From NCBI RefSeq assembly GCF_900176515.1, contig NZ_FWXV01000001.1, forward strand, positions 124,001-188,000: a stretch of 64,000 nucleotides of DNA, in the 5' to 3' direction. Below are positions 1 to 7,780 of this stretch, piece after piece; the first letter of the stretch is position 1, and each line of letters begins with the position of its first letter. This DNA comes from Kibdelosporangium aridum (GTDB lineage: Bacteria; Actinomycetota; Actinomycetes; Mycobacteriales; Pseudonocardiaceae). Below the pieces are notes generated by a model. It was not told where the DNA came from and made no database searches. It worked only from the letters and a program-made list of their open reading frames with translations. A program made the position numbers and the translations under genes.

Positions 1-18
1 GGCTTTTGGTGCCTGCTG

Positions 19-174
19 CGGCTCGATTTGACTTGGGGCCCCTGCGGCGCGCTCGGGGAGGAAGCCGGGGAGTCCCCCTTCGTTCCGCATCATTTATCCT
101 TCGTGGCGCGTGGGGCCTCCCCGCACCGGACAGTTTAAGCGCGCCGCTACCCCAAGTAAAATCGAGCCTTCGCT
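19..174. repeat. Left 156-bp inverted-repeat arm, itself palindromic
   Basis: This arm matches the reverse complement of 1195-1350 with a single mismatch seen by eye. Within the arm the ends also pair: GCTCGATTTGACTTGGGG at 21-38 faces CCCCAAGTAAAATCGAGC at 150-167, and the pairing continues inward through GCGGCGCGCT. The unit could therefore fold into a long hairpin and has the form of a MITE. It is GC-rich and has no start signal that I can support, so I do not call the peptide readable through it. The sequence shows the repeat; mobility is inferred. Confidence 0.85.
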
Positions 175-250
175 TCGCCCACCACACCCCATACCTTGCT
201 TTGCCCTTTTGCCCACTTTCGCGCCATGCCCCGCTTTCCGTTTTGCTCGC

Positions 251-1125
251 TTATTCCAGCTCGTAGGGTTCCGGTTGTGTGGTGTGGGTTTTTCCGCTTG
301 GTGTGGTGAAGGTGAGTGTTCCTGGGTGGGGTTGTTCGATCTTCCAGGTGCTTCGCTCTTTCAACAGGTTGTGTTTCTTGCACAAAGCGGCAAGGTTGGC
401 GACGCTGGTCTCGCCATGGTCGGTATGGCGTTGGGTGTGGTCGATTTCGGTGCGCTCGGCGGGTTCTTCGCAGCCGGGTTGTCGACAGGTGCGGTCGCGC
501 AACTGGATGTGGCGCTTCAACGACGGCGGAGCGAACCTGCGGTGGCTGACTTCCAGGACGTGACCTGCGGGGTCGGTGAGGATGCGGCGCCAGGTGCTGT
601 CGTGGGCTAGTTCGCGGGCGTGCTCAGCGGTGATCGCGCCATACCCGGACAGCTCACCAGCCTGCTCGGTCAACCCGGCCAGGGTGGTCATCGGCACCAT
701 CACGTTGGTGGCGATGACAGAACGCTTGATCGGCCCTCGGCCCTCGGCCCCCGTTCCAGCACCCGTTGTTCCACCCACTGCGCTTGGTCATCCGACAGCA
801 CCGCAGTCTGTTTGGTCATGGTGGCGGTACGGTCTGCGTCGATATCCCCGGCTTCCAACGCGGCCAACGTGGCAGGCAGTCGGTTGACCATCTCCTGAGC
901 CTGCAAAAGTTTCGCCAATGCCACCCGCGGGCTCACCTGTGTCTCGATAGCGATCTCTTCGGCAGCACCGTCAGCAACACGGATACCGTCTCGGTTGGGT
1001 GGCGACAATTCCGCGAACCGAGCCAACAAACAAGCATCCTCGGCATCAAGAGAAGCCCGCACCCGAGCATTGCGGGCAAGCCGAGAAAGAACCTGCCCGC
1101 GACCCAGAGAGCGCGTTTCGAACAT
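251..1125 (-). pseudogene. DUF222/HNH endonuclease (13E12-repeat type), frameshifted and internally deleted
   Basis: The N-terminal half (minus strand, start near 1125) reads as a DUF222 domain. The C-terminal half, in another frame and ending at 251, carries an HNH region with CRQPGC, EIDHT and CKKHN. The frame breaks at three tandem 7-bp units (TCGGCCC on the plus strand, 730-750). The segment usually found between VLERG and the VPMTTLAGL-like stretch is also missing, perhaps 80-100 residues judged from family memory. The gene sits between the two inverted arms. Relatives in mycobacteria (REP13E12) are multicopy and linked to mobile DNA. The two defects make activity unlikely. Confidence 0.8.
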
Positions 1126-1194
1126 ACGTCCAGTGTATCGGAAACAGCGTGACGAAGCAGAGCTAAACACACAAAGAAAAGCAACCCATCCCCG

Positions 1195-1350
1195 AGCGAA
1201 GGCTCGATTTTACTTGGGGTAGCGGCGCGCTTAAACTGTCCGGTGCGGGGAGGCCCCTCGCGCCACGAAGGATAAATGATGCGGAACGAAGGGGGACTCC
1301 CCGGCTTCCTCCCCGAGCGCGCCGCAGGGGCCCCAAGTCAAATCGAGCCG
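1195..1350. repeat. Right 156-bp inverted-repeat arm
   Basis: This is the reverse complement of 19-174 with one difference near the middle. The match stops sharply on both sides, at 1194 and 1351. Together the arms bracket the HNH pseudogene and give an element of about 1.33 kb. No target-site duplication can be judged on the left because the window begins only 18 bases before that arm. Confidence 0.85.
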
Positions 1351-1355
1351 TGGCG

Positions 1356-1540
1356 GGCACAAAAGAACCCCGAAACAAAAGCCAAAAGCAAAAGAACCAA
1401 GCTGGAAAATAGAGCGAAAGGAAAGAGTCAAGCTAGACCCGAAGCAAAAGAAAGAACCAAGCTGGAACCTGAAGCAAAAGGAAACCAGGCTGGAATCCGA
1501 AGCCAAAGGCCACCGAGCCAAAACAAAAAACTAAGCCTCA
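1356..1540. other. Purine-rich low-complexity spacer with short direct repeats
   Basis: The top strand is strongly A/G-biased, unlike the GC-rich surroundings. The word AGAACCAAGCTGGAA occurs twice, near 1395 and 1453, and a variant ACCAGGCTGGAA follows near 1486. A reading frame crosses the region, but its composition (mostly K, E, Q, A, S) reflects the repeat and it has no ribosome-binding site, so I do not call a gene. It lies just beyond the right arm and just past the stop of the membrane-protein gene. Confidence 0.6.
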
Positions 1541-2221
1541 ACCAGTCTTCTCGGTAGTCGCATGAGCAGCCCCAACAGGCTTGGACTCAGGAGACCCCCG
1601 CTGCCGAAGATAAACGCTGAAAACCGCCATAGACCCAATAGCCAAAAACTCACTCTGCCAATTCTGAAGCGTCCGATTCCAAAAATCAGCCGAAGCAACA
1701 TACTCCCCATAACCAACAGGATCCTCAAGCTGCCCCAACTGCTCAGAATTATAAGAACTATGCCCAGCAACAGACTGGGCAAACCAAGAAAACAAGAACA
1801 ACCCGAACATGGTCAAGCTCAACGACCACGAAAACAGAACAGTCCGCCAACCCCCAACCCGAGCCCAGTGCGGAGACGAAGGACCCGCATGCCGCCCCAG
1901 ACTCTGCTGCTCATCCGACTCGAGACCGACCTCCCGCGGATGCTTCGACTCGGGCGAGCCGAGCTGGATCAGCCAGATCGTCAGCAGGATGTACAGGAAG
2001 AACTGCAAGTACTCCGACTGCCAGTTCTCCGCGACGTCCACGGCGAAGTCCGACGAGGTCACGTAGTCGGTGAAGCTGATCTGCGGCGCGGACTCCGCCG
2101 CCAGTCTGTTGTTGAAATCCGCGTGCCCGGCGATGGCCTGGCCGATCAGGGCCAGCAGGAAGATCAGGCCGAACCCCAGGCTCAGGCCGTTGTGCAGGAG
2201 GTAACGGCGGACGAGGTTCAT
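1538..2221 (-). CDS. Membrane protein with an internal duplication (DUF6766-like)
   Basis: This 227-residue protein has about four membrane segments. It consists of two similar halves of about 100 residues. Each half has a hydrophobic helix ending in GQAIAGH or AQSVAGH, then a YV-S-DF stretch, an NWQSE motif, a second helix, and GSPESK. The halves are joined by a basic, Pro/Ser-rich linker. The motif pattern resembles DUF6766 membrane proteins, a family of unknown function; that assignment is from memory. The ATG overlaps the stop of a 28-codon peptide gene (ATGA), so translation is probably coupled. No catalytic residues are evident. Confidence 0.8.
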   Translation of the reverse strand: MNLVRRYLLHNGLSLGFGLIFLLALIGQAIAGHADFNNRLAAESAPQISFTDYVTSSDFAVDVAENWQSEYLQFFLYILLTIWLIQLGSPESKHPREVGLESDEQQSLGRHAGPSSPHWARVGGWRTVLFSWSLSLTMFGLFLFSWFAQSVAGHSSYNSEQLGQLEDPVGYGEYVASADFWNRTLQNWQSEFLAIGSMAVFSVYLRQRGSPESKPVGAAHATTEKTG

Positions 2222-2304
2222 GTCGTCAGCCCGATGATGGTCATGTAGATCAACCCGCCGACGACCAGGACGAGGTAGAAGACCAGGATGCCGCGGGCCA
2301 TCAT
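2218..2304 (-). CDS. 28-residue single-span membrane peptide
   Basis: Reading the minus strand from 2304 gives 28 codons starting MMARGILVFYLVLVVGG, one hydrophobic helix with an Arg near the N-terminus, and a TGA stop. Its first ATG overlaps the stop of the upstream lipoprotein gene, and its own stop overlaps the ATG of the downstream membrane protein. It is therefore a coupled middle member of a three-gene unit. It could be a small subunit of the downstream membrane protein or a translational coupler. Placement and hydrophobicity support it being real; its function is unknown. Confidence 0.6.
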   Translation of the reverse strand: MMARGILVFYLVLVVGGLIYMTIIGLTT

Positions 2305-2693
2305 GTTCCGTCCACCTTGCACCGATATGGACCTTCGCCCTGCGGCGTGCATCCCGCGCCCAGGATGCGCCAGCCGTCCGCGAATTTACGCAGGAACAAC
2401 GTGTCGCGGTCGGAACGCGCTTGCGCGGTGTCTCCCCACGTGGACACGTCCTTCGGGCGATCCACCGGAATGCTCAAGGTCGGCAACGTTTTCTCGCATC
2501 CTTCAGGCCGCAGGTCGTCGATGCGACGAACAGCCTGTTGGGCGAGCAACGAACAGGCGACGCTGCTGTCGTTGTGTGCCAAGGCGTCGACGAAGCGACT
2601 GGCGGTTTGCTGCACGACCGTTGTCTCTGCTGAACCTGAACATCCGGTCAGCAGTAGGGCAACAGCCGGTACGCACACCCGTACGATCCGCAC
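2301..2693 (-). CDS. Small lipoprotein, unknown function
   Basis: From a GTG at 2693 the protein has 130 residues. It begins with a short basic stretch and a hydrophobic segment ending LLLTGC, a typical lipobox, so the mature protein should be a membrane-anchored lipoprotein. The rest is soluble, with a TTVVQQTASRFVDAL helix and a C-terminal GWRILGAGC segment that recalls small NTF2-like lipoproteins. A longer frame upstream would bury the signal and overlap udgX, so I reject it. The GTG follows the udgX stop by eight bases, with CAGGGG as a possible ribosome-binding site. The gene is coupled downstream to the 28-residue peptide. Confidence 0.75.
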   Translation of the reverse strand: MRIVRVCVPAVALLLTGCSGSAETTVVQQTASRFVDALAHNDSSVACSLLAQQAVRRIDDLRPEGCEKTLPTLSIPVDRPKDVSTWGDTAQARSDRDTLFLRKFADGWRILGAGCTPQGEGPYRCKVDGT

Positions 2694-2701
2694 GGGACTA
2701 G

Positions 2702-3304
2702 TTACCCCTGTGGGCCTTGTCCTAACCGCACACCCACGGCGGTGAGGTCCTTGACGAATTCCCGGTACGCTTCGTCCCGATTCTCTGCTCTGAGCACCGA
2801 TGACGGGTGTACGGTCGCCGTCACTTTCGCGTCGGAGTCGGGCAGGTCCAGTACCTCTCCACGATGCTTCGTCACGCGGAACGACGGCCCCAGTAGTGCT
2901 TGGGCCGCGACCGCGCCGAGACACACCACGAGTTCTGGCTTCACCGCGGCCAGTTCGCCGAGCAGCCATGGGCGGCAGGCCACCACTTCCGTCCGGTTGG
3001 GCTTCTGGTGGATCCGCCGCTTGCCGCGTTCGGTGAACTTGAAGTGTTTCACCGCGTTCGTCATGTACACAGTGGACCGGTCGATGTCGGCGTCGACGAG
3101 CGCGCGGTCGAGCAGGCGGCCTGCCGGGCCGACAAAGGGCTCGCCTGCCTTGTCCTCCTGGTCACCTGGTTGTTCTCCGACCATCATCACTCGTGCGTGC
3201 GCTGGGCCTTCGCCGAACACGGTCTGCGTCGCGTTCTTGTACAGGTCGCAGTTGTGGCACTCGCACGCGGCGTTTCGCAGCTCCTTCAGGCTCTTTTCCG
3301 ACAT
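2702..3304 (-). CDS. udgX: UdgX-family uracil-DNA glycosylase / uracil-binding protein
   Basis: This family 4-like uracil-DNA glycosylase binds uracil in DNA through an Fe-S-supported fold. The protein shows the N-terminal CHNC pair, the motif GEQPGDQED, PFVGPAGRLLDRAL, and the UdgX-specific loop GKRRIH followed by VACRPWL and a C-terminal HPSSVLRA. In characterised UdgX proteins the His of the KRRIH loop forms a covalent adduct with the DNA after uracil is removed. I chose the ATG at 3304 (MSEKSLKEL), which gives 200 residues, close to the family length. An ATG 36 bases further upstream is in frame. The lipoprotein operon follows directly. Confidence 0.88.
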   Translation of the reverse strand: MSEKSLKELRNAACECHNCDLYKNATQTVFGEGPAHARVMMVGEQPGDQEDKAGEPFVGPAGRLLDRALVDADIDRSTVYMTNAVKHFKFTERGKRRIHQKPNRTEVVACRPWLLGELAAVKPELVVCLGAVAAQALLGPSFRVTKHRGEVLDLPDSDAKVTATVHPSSVLRAENRDEAYREFVKDLTAVGVRLGQGPQG

Positions 3305-3402
3305 ACCTGTGGAATACCCCGTCGCCGCCCGGTTTACCACGCCCTGGTGTAGCTGGCTGATCAGTGGGTACGCCCTGCTCAGAGGGAGAGAGTAGGGGAG
3401 CG

Positions 3403-3741
3403 ATGTTCATTTGCCACCGTACGCGCGAGGTACATGCCGGTGTTCAGCGAGTGTTCGAGTACCTGGCTGACATCCACAACCTGCCCGAGTACTTCGGCCA
3501 GATACCGGTGACCAAGGGGTGGTTCTGCGTGGACGCGTCTGAACGGTGCGTCCGCTGGGGTTCGCAGACCAGCCCGTACTCCGGTGTGCTCGCGGTGCGT
3601 CGGGACCAGGGGAGCACCATTGTGGACATCGAGGTGCACACCGAGGAAGCGGTGGACGAGAAGTTCTGCCGCACCTTGGACGACACCCTCGAGCACATCG
3701 CGGACAGGGTGGAAGTCAGGTCCCTGCGCGCGGCTTCCTGA
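3403..3741 (+). CDS. Short SRPBCC/START-like protein
   Basis: The protein has about 112 residues starting MFICHRTREV. The pattern of a vector of hydrophobic residues, VFEYLADIHNLPEYF, and a C-terminal helix with CRTLDDTLEHIADRV resembles the START/polyketide-cyclase-like fold that binds hydrophobic ligands. It lacks part of the usual 140-residue domain. AGGGGAG lies immediately before the ATG. A start 39 bases upstream is possible. The 3' end overlaps the convergent membrane-protein gene by 26 bases. The ligand is unknown. Confidence 0.7.
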   Translation: MFICHRTREVHAGVQRVFEYLADIHNLPEYFGQIPVTKGWFCVDASERCVRWGSQTSPYSGVLAVRRDQGSTIVDIEVHTEEAVDEKFCRTLDDTLEHIADRVEVRSLRAAS

Positions 3742-4123
3742 CCGACATCCAGTAGCCCACTAGGGCGAGCGCGATGAACACGCCTGCCAGCAGCAAGTTC
3801 ATCGGAACTCCGGCCAGCCTGCCGACCTCACCTGGGTATTCCTCGACGCTCGTGCCCGGCACGAAAACCGGCACGAAGAAGGCGCCCCACACCACGACCG
3901 GCACGGCTGTGGCCACGCCGTAGCTCGGCGAGCGCCGCCATACGAGCCATAGCCCGACGATCGACATCCCGATGCCCACCGCGAGCAGCATGACCGCGTG
4001 GAAGCGGGCGTGCGGTGGCCATGCCGGATTGAATACGTGACTCTCGTTGAAGTCGACGACCGCCGGGCCCAGCATGGCCGCCAGCAGCGCGACCGTCAGG
4101 GTGATCTTGCCAGCGCGCACCAT
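3716..4123 (-). CDS. Four-helix membrane protein (possibly DUF6640)
   Basis: The 135-residue product has four hydrophobic segments. The first is followed by a conserved-looking DFNESHVFNPAWPPHARFH loop. That loop is reminiscent of a small family of uncharacterised actinobacterial membrane proteins (DUF6640, from memory). No transport motif or catalytic residue is evident. It is divergent from the reductase gene at 4321, with a 197-bp intergenic region, and converges on the START-like gene. Confidence 0.7.
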   Translation of the reverse strand: MVRAGKITLTVALLAAMLGPAVVDFNESHVFNPAWPPHARFHAVMLLAVGIGMSIVGLWLVWRRSPSYGVATAVPVVVWGAFFVPVFVPGTSVEEYPGEVGRLAGVPMNLLLAGVFIALALVGYWMSVRKPRAGT

Positions 4124-4320
4124 GCCGACGACCTTAGCGGTTGCTGTCCGTCCAGATCACATCGATTCAGCTGCGGTTCGGTGGCGCAGGGTGGATAGAG
4201 TTCGCGCACGCCAGGATCGTCGTCGGGCGCGGCGGAAAGTTTTTTCAGACCGGGTGTCGACTTCGCCGGTGCTCGTTCGACGCAGTGACGACAGCAGGCC
4301 AGAACAACCGAGGAGCACCC

Positions 4321-4896
4321 ATGCGTACCTTGATCACCACCGCGTTCGTCTCGCTCGACGGTGTCGTCGAAGCGCCTGGTGGCGAGCCTGGCTACCGCAA
4401 CACGGGCTGGACCTTCAAGGACATCGAGTTCGACGAGGCCGCCTACGAGATGAAGGGCCGCGAGCAGGACGAGGCCGCGGCGATGATGCTGGGCCGGGTC
4501 AGCTACCAGGCGTTCTCGTCGGTGTGGCCGTCCATGACCGAGGAGTTCGCGGGCTACAACGCGATGCCGAAGTACGTCGTGTCGAGCACTCTGCAGGAGA
4601 GCGACCTGGTCGCCAACTGGGGCGAGACCACGATCCTGCGCAGCCTGGACGACGTGGCCGCGCTCAAGCAGACCGAAGGCGGGCCGATCATCGTGCACGG
4701 CAGCGCCACGCTGAACCGCAGCCTGTCCGACGCCGGCTTGATCGACCAGTACAACCTGCTGGTCTTCCCGGTCCTGCTCGGTGCGGGCAAGCGGCTGTTC
4801 AGTGCCACCGACAAGGACAAGCAGAGCCTCAAGCTCGTCGAGAGCGAGTCCTACCGCAACGGCATCCAGAAGCTGGTCTACGCCGTCGTCCGCTAG
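4321..4896 (+). CDS. Dihydrofolate-reductase-family (RibD C-terminal-like) protein
   Basis: This 191-residue single-domain protein of the RibD/DHFR-like superfamily is probably an NADPH-dependent reductase. Supporting motifs are the N-terminal LITTAFVSLDGVVEAPGG, MMLGRVSYQAF, a GGPIIVHGSATL nucleotide-binding turn, and a C-terminal PVLLGAGKRLF. GAGGAG precedes the ATG at a good distance, whereas an in-frame start 180 bases upstream has no support. It is followed at once by a strong hairpin terminator, so it is monocistronic. The substrate is unknown. Confidence 0.85.
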   Translation: MRTLITTAFVSLDGVVEAPGGEPGYRNTGWTFKDIEFDEAAYEMKGREQDEAAAMMLGRVSYQAFSSVWPSMTEEFAGYNAMPKYVVSSTLQESDLVANWGETTILRSLDDVAALKQTEGGPIIVHGSATLNRSLSDAGLIDQYNLLVFPVLLGAGKRLFSATDKDKQSLKLVESESYRNGIQKLVYAVVR

Positions 4897-4902
4897 TCCC
4901 TC

Positions 4903-4953
4903 GATTGCCCTGTGCCGCAGGAGCAGGCCGCGCTCCCGCGGCACAGGGCAATC
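4903..4953. terminator. Strong hairpin after the reductase gene
   Basis: GATTGCCCTGTGCCGC at 4903-4918 is perfectly complementary to 4938-4953, a 16-bp stem. The loop has an additional GGAGC/GCTCC pairing. It begins seven bases after the stop codon. There is no T-run, as is common in high-GC actinobacteria. Confidence 0.85.
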
Positions 4954-5218
4954 TCCGGGTTCCGGCCCGCGTGCAGGCCGCGGCTGTTTAAAGTTCGCGG
5001 CATGAGGCGAACACGCCGCTGGCAATACGGACTGCCCCGAGAATTTTGCCCGTGCACGCGGTGACAGGAGCTCGCGTGCGACACCACTGGCGCCGAGTAG
5101 TGATCACTGTGCGGATGATCGACGGCGTCGAATTCCGCTACTCCAGGTTCGGTATGCGCAGGGCCCGGCGAACCTTGGAAGCCGACTTCGCTTCCCTGCT
5201 TGGTTCTCGTTTGCAGAT

Positions 5219-5392
5219 CTATCGTTCGTAGGCGCCGATGTCGTAGCTCGCGCCCGCGGAAGATCGAAAGCCGTTGCCGCATAGGGGTTCACGAGACCGG
5301 GATCGCCGGAGATGTTGTCGTCACTGGCAAAGGGCTTCGCCATCTCCACATTGGACACAGTGCCGGTGGCCCCAGAAGCTCTGGCTTGCGTT
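5219..5392 (-). pseudogene. C-terminal remnant of a right-handed beta-helix protein
   Basis: On the minus strand one frame reads ...TVSNVEMAKPFASDDNISGDP followed by GLVNPYAATAFDL. A different frame then gives AGASYDIGAYER and a stop at 5219. These two blocks normally follow each other at the end of parallel beta-helix glycosidase or lyase proteins, with a SPAID-type stretch between them. Here that stretch is missing and the frame changes, so I read this as the decayed end of such a gene. Nothing recognisable continues upstream. The remainder of 4954-5477 holds no gene that I can support. Confidence 0.5.
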
Positions 5393-5477
5393 CACGGCCG
5401 GTTGAGTGACGGTACTTGGTATATGCCGGCCTGGCCCTCAATAATGGCGCGCGGTCAACGACAGACAGAGGAGCGCG

Positions 5478-6656
5478 ATGTCGCGGCGAACGCTTGGGAA
5501 GACCGAGCTCGGTGTGTTGTACCTCGGCTGGTTCCTGGTGGACGCCGACATCGTCGTCATCAACCCGCTGCTCGTGCCACTGGCCGGGCACTTCCAGCTG
5601 AGCCTTGCCACGGTCACGTTCGCGCTGACCGCGTATCTCCTGCTGTTCGGGATCCTGCAACCGATCCACGGCATCCTCTCCGACTCGGTCGGCCGGGTCC
5701 GGGTGATGCGGATCGGGTTGTTCGGTATCGGTGTTGCGAATCTGATCGCCGCGCTCGCGCCCAACATCGGGGTGCTGATCGCCGGCCGGGCGCTTGCCGG
5801 TGCAGCCGCTGCGGCGCTGGTACCGGTGACCGTCGCGTACGTCGGCGATCGCCTTGAGCCGCAGGACCGGCAACGTGCGTTGGCGAATCTGCTGTCGGTG
5901 TCCGCGATCGGCTTCGCCAGCGGCACGCTCGTCGCCGGGGTGCTCGCCGAACTGGTGAACTGGCGGGCGCCGCTGCTGGTGATCGCGGTGTCCACGTTGG
6001 TCCTCGCCTTCGTTTACGGGCGGCTTCCCGAGACACACCAACCAGAAGCAACGCGGATCAGCCCGCTGCAGCGGGTCGGCGAGGTGTTCAACCGCGGCTG
6101 GATGGTGTTCCTGCTCGTGTTCTCGTTCGTCGAGGGCATGGCCATGATGGGCTTCTTCAACTTCTTCAACGCCGCGCTGCAGTTGAGCGGCAGCGGCATC
6201 GTGGTGGCGGTGCTGGTGACCGGCACTTATGGTGTGGGGGCCGTCGTGGGCAGCAGGCTCGTCCGGCTGGTGCACGAACGGCTGTCGCAGGCGGCGTTGT
6301 TCGGCATCGGGACCTCGCTGCTGGCGATCGGGTACCTGACCGCCGCGTTGTCCCAGTCGGTCGCCGCGATTCTGGTGGCGAGCGTGTGCTGTGGAGCGTC
6401 GCTTGCGATCGGCCAGTCGACCTTGCAGGTGTGGACGATCCAGGCCGCGCCTGCGACTTCACTCGGCACGGCGATCTCGCTCGGCGCGTGCGCGGTGTTC
6501 ACCGGTGCCTCCATCAGCACCGCCGCTGTGGGCGGGCTGGCGGCCGCGGGTGACTTCGGTTGGTTGTTCGGCATCGCCGCGATCGTCACCGTTCCGGTGG
6601 TCATCATCGGCACCTACGGCCAGGCCCGGTTCAGCAGAGTGGCCCAATCAACGTGA
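5478..6656 (+). CDS. MFS efflux transporter
   Basis: This 392-residue integral membrane protein has about 12 hydrophobic segments. It carries a DHA-type signature: an acidic residue pair in helix 1 (LVDADIVVINPLL), a GILSDSVGRVRVMR loop after helix 2 (motif A) and PVTVAYVGD near motif C. Such proteins export small molecules using the proton gradient. AGAGGAG precedes the ATG. The SDR gene follows after 17 bases, so it leads a four-gene unit. It may export the product of this unit or of the amino acid:carrier-protein operon just downstream. Confidence 0.88.
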   Translation: MSRRTLGKTELGVLYLGWFLVDADIVVINPLLVPLAGHFQLSLATVTFALTAYLLLFGILQPIHGILSDSVGRVRVMRIGLFGIGVANLIAALAPNIGVLIAGRALAGAAAAALVPVTVAYVGDRLEPQDRQRALANLLSVSAIGFASGTLVAGVLAELVNWRAPLLVIAVSTLVLAFVYGRLPETHQPEATRISPLQRVGEVFNRGWMVFLLVFSFVEGMAMMGFFNFFNAALQLSGSGIVVAVLVTGTYGVGAVVGSRLVRLVHERLSQAALFGIGTSLLAIGYLTAALSQSVAAILVASVCCGASLAIGQSTLQVWTIQAAPATSLGTAISLGACAVFTGASISTAAVGGLAAAGDFGWLFGIAAIVTVPVVIIGTYGQARFSRVAQST

Positions 6657-6673
6657 ACTGAGGGGTGTGTGAC

Positions 6674-7432
6674 ATGACGAGGACTGTGGTCATCACCGGG
6701 GGCGGTACTGGCATCGGACGAGCGGTCGCGGCGGCGTTCGCCTCCGATGGCGCTGCCGTTGTCATCACCGGCCGGCGCGCGGACGTGCTCGACACCGCGA
6801 AAGCGGAGCTCGGTGGTGACGTGCGGACCGTGGTGTGTGACAGTTCCGACGTCGAGCAGGTGGAGGCGCTCGCGGCGAGTATCACCGGTCAGGTCGATGT
6901 CCTCGTCAACAACGCTGGCGGCAACCGTGATCTCGAACGCGGGCAAGGCGGCTTGGGTGCTGCGATGCCGGCCGCCAAACCCAGCAGCCTGCACGCACTT
7001 GCCCAAGCATGGCGTGCGAACCTGGAATCGAACCTGATCAGTGCCGTGATCACGACGGCCGCACTGAGCGAGCGGCTCGCCACGGGCGGGGCGGTGATCA
7101 ACATCGGGTCGTTCGCCGCCGATCGCGGGGCGGGCTCGTACGGTGCGGCCAAAGCGGGAATGGCCTCGTGGAACATCGGTCTCGCGCGGGAGCTCGGCGC
7201 GCGGGACATCACCGCCAATGTCGTGGTACCGGGCTACATCGCCGACACCGAGTTCTTCCGCGGCCGGATGAGCGACGAGTTCCACGCCGCCCGGGTCGCC
7301 GAGACCATGACGAAGCGCGCGGGTTGCCCCGATGACATCGCTGGTGTGGTGCAGTTCCTGGCTTCCCCGGCGGCCAGGCAGATCACCGGCCAGGTGATCA
7401 ACGTCAACGGCGGTGCGCTGACCACCCGGTAG
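6674..7432 (+). CDS. Short-chain dehydrogenase/reductase (SDR)
   Basis: This 252-residue classical SDR has a TGGGTGIGR NAD(P)-binding turn near residue 8, an NNAGG motif, an INIGSF catalytic-Ser strand and SYGAAKAG as the YxxxK site. GQVINVNGG lies near the C-terminus. The NAG loop carries an insertion (NRDLERGQGGLGAAMPAAKP). The ATG at 6674 lies after AGGGG; a GTG nine bases upstream is the alternative. It is predicted to oxidise or reduce a hydroxyl/ketone on an unknown substrate, co-transcribed with the MFS gene. Confidence 0.88.
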   Translation: MTRTVVITGGGTGIGRAVAAAFASDGAAVVITGRRADVLDTAKAELGGDVRTVVCDSSDVEQVEALAASITGQVDVLVNNAGGNRDLERGQGGLGAAMPAAKPSSLHALAQAWRANLESNLISAVITTAALSERLATGGAVINIGSFAADRGAGSYGAAKAGMASWNIGLARELGARDITANVVVPGYIADTEFFRGRMSDEFHAARVAETMTKRAGCPDDIAGVVQFLASPAARQITGQVINVNGGALTTR

Positions 7433-7460
7433 TACCCAGCACGACAACTGGAGGGAAAAC

Positions 7461-7775
7461 ATGGCGCTTTTCGCTGTCATCGCACGGCGCGCACCCGTCG
7501 GCATCAGCGCGGACGAGTTCAGTCAGCGACTCGCCCTCGGCTTCGACTACACCAAGGACCTGCTGGACAAAGGCGTGATGAAGCACCGGTGGATCATGGT
7601 CGGCGCCTCAGCGGGCCTGAACATCTACGACTGCGAGTCACATGAGCACCTGATGTCGGTGCTCTACGACAGCCCGGTGAGCCAGCACCTTGAGTTCGAC
7701 GTCTACCCGCTGATCGACCCGGCGGCATTCGACCCGATGAAGGCGGTCCGCAACCGGGAAGCGGCGGAGAGCTGA
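7461..7775 (+). CDS. Muconolactone-isomerase-like small protein
   Basis: This 104-residue protein of the ferredoxin-like alpha/beta-barrel fold shows KHRWIMVGASAGLNIYDCES and HLMSVLYDSPVSQHLEFDVYPL. That resembles muconolactone delta-isomerase and related small enzymes. The family includes isomerases, cyclases and oxygen-independent decoy proteins, so the reaction cannot be named. GGAGGG precedes the ATG. It lies between the SDR and a methyltransferase in the same unit, consistent with tailoring of a small ring compound. Confidence 0.65.
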   Translation: MALFAVIARRAPVGISADEFSQRLALGFDYTKDLLDKGVMKHRWIMVGASAGLNIYDCESHEHLMSVLYDSPVSQHLEFDVYPLIDPAAFDPMKAVRNREAAES

Positions 7776-7780
7776 TCACG

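Noticed and set aside
4893..5282. Minus-strand frame of 129 codons after the reductase gene
   Set aside because: It crosses the terminator hairpin, has no ribosome-binding site and no recognisable motif; a better reading of part of the region is the beta-helix remnant.
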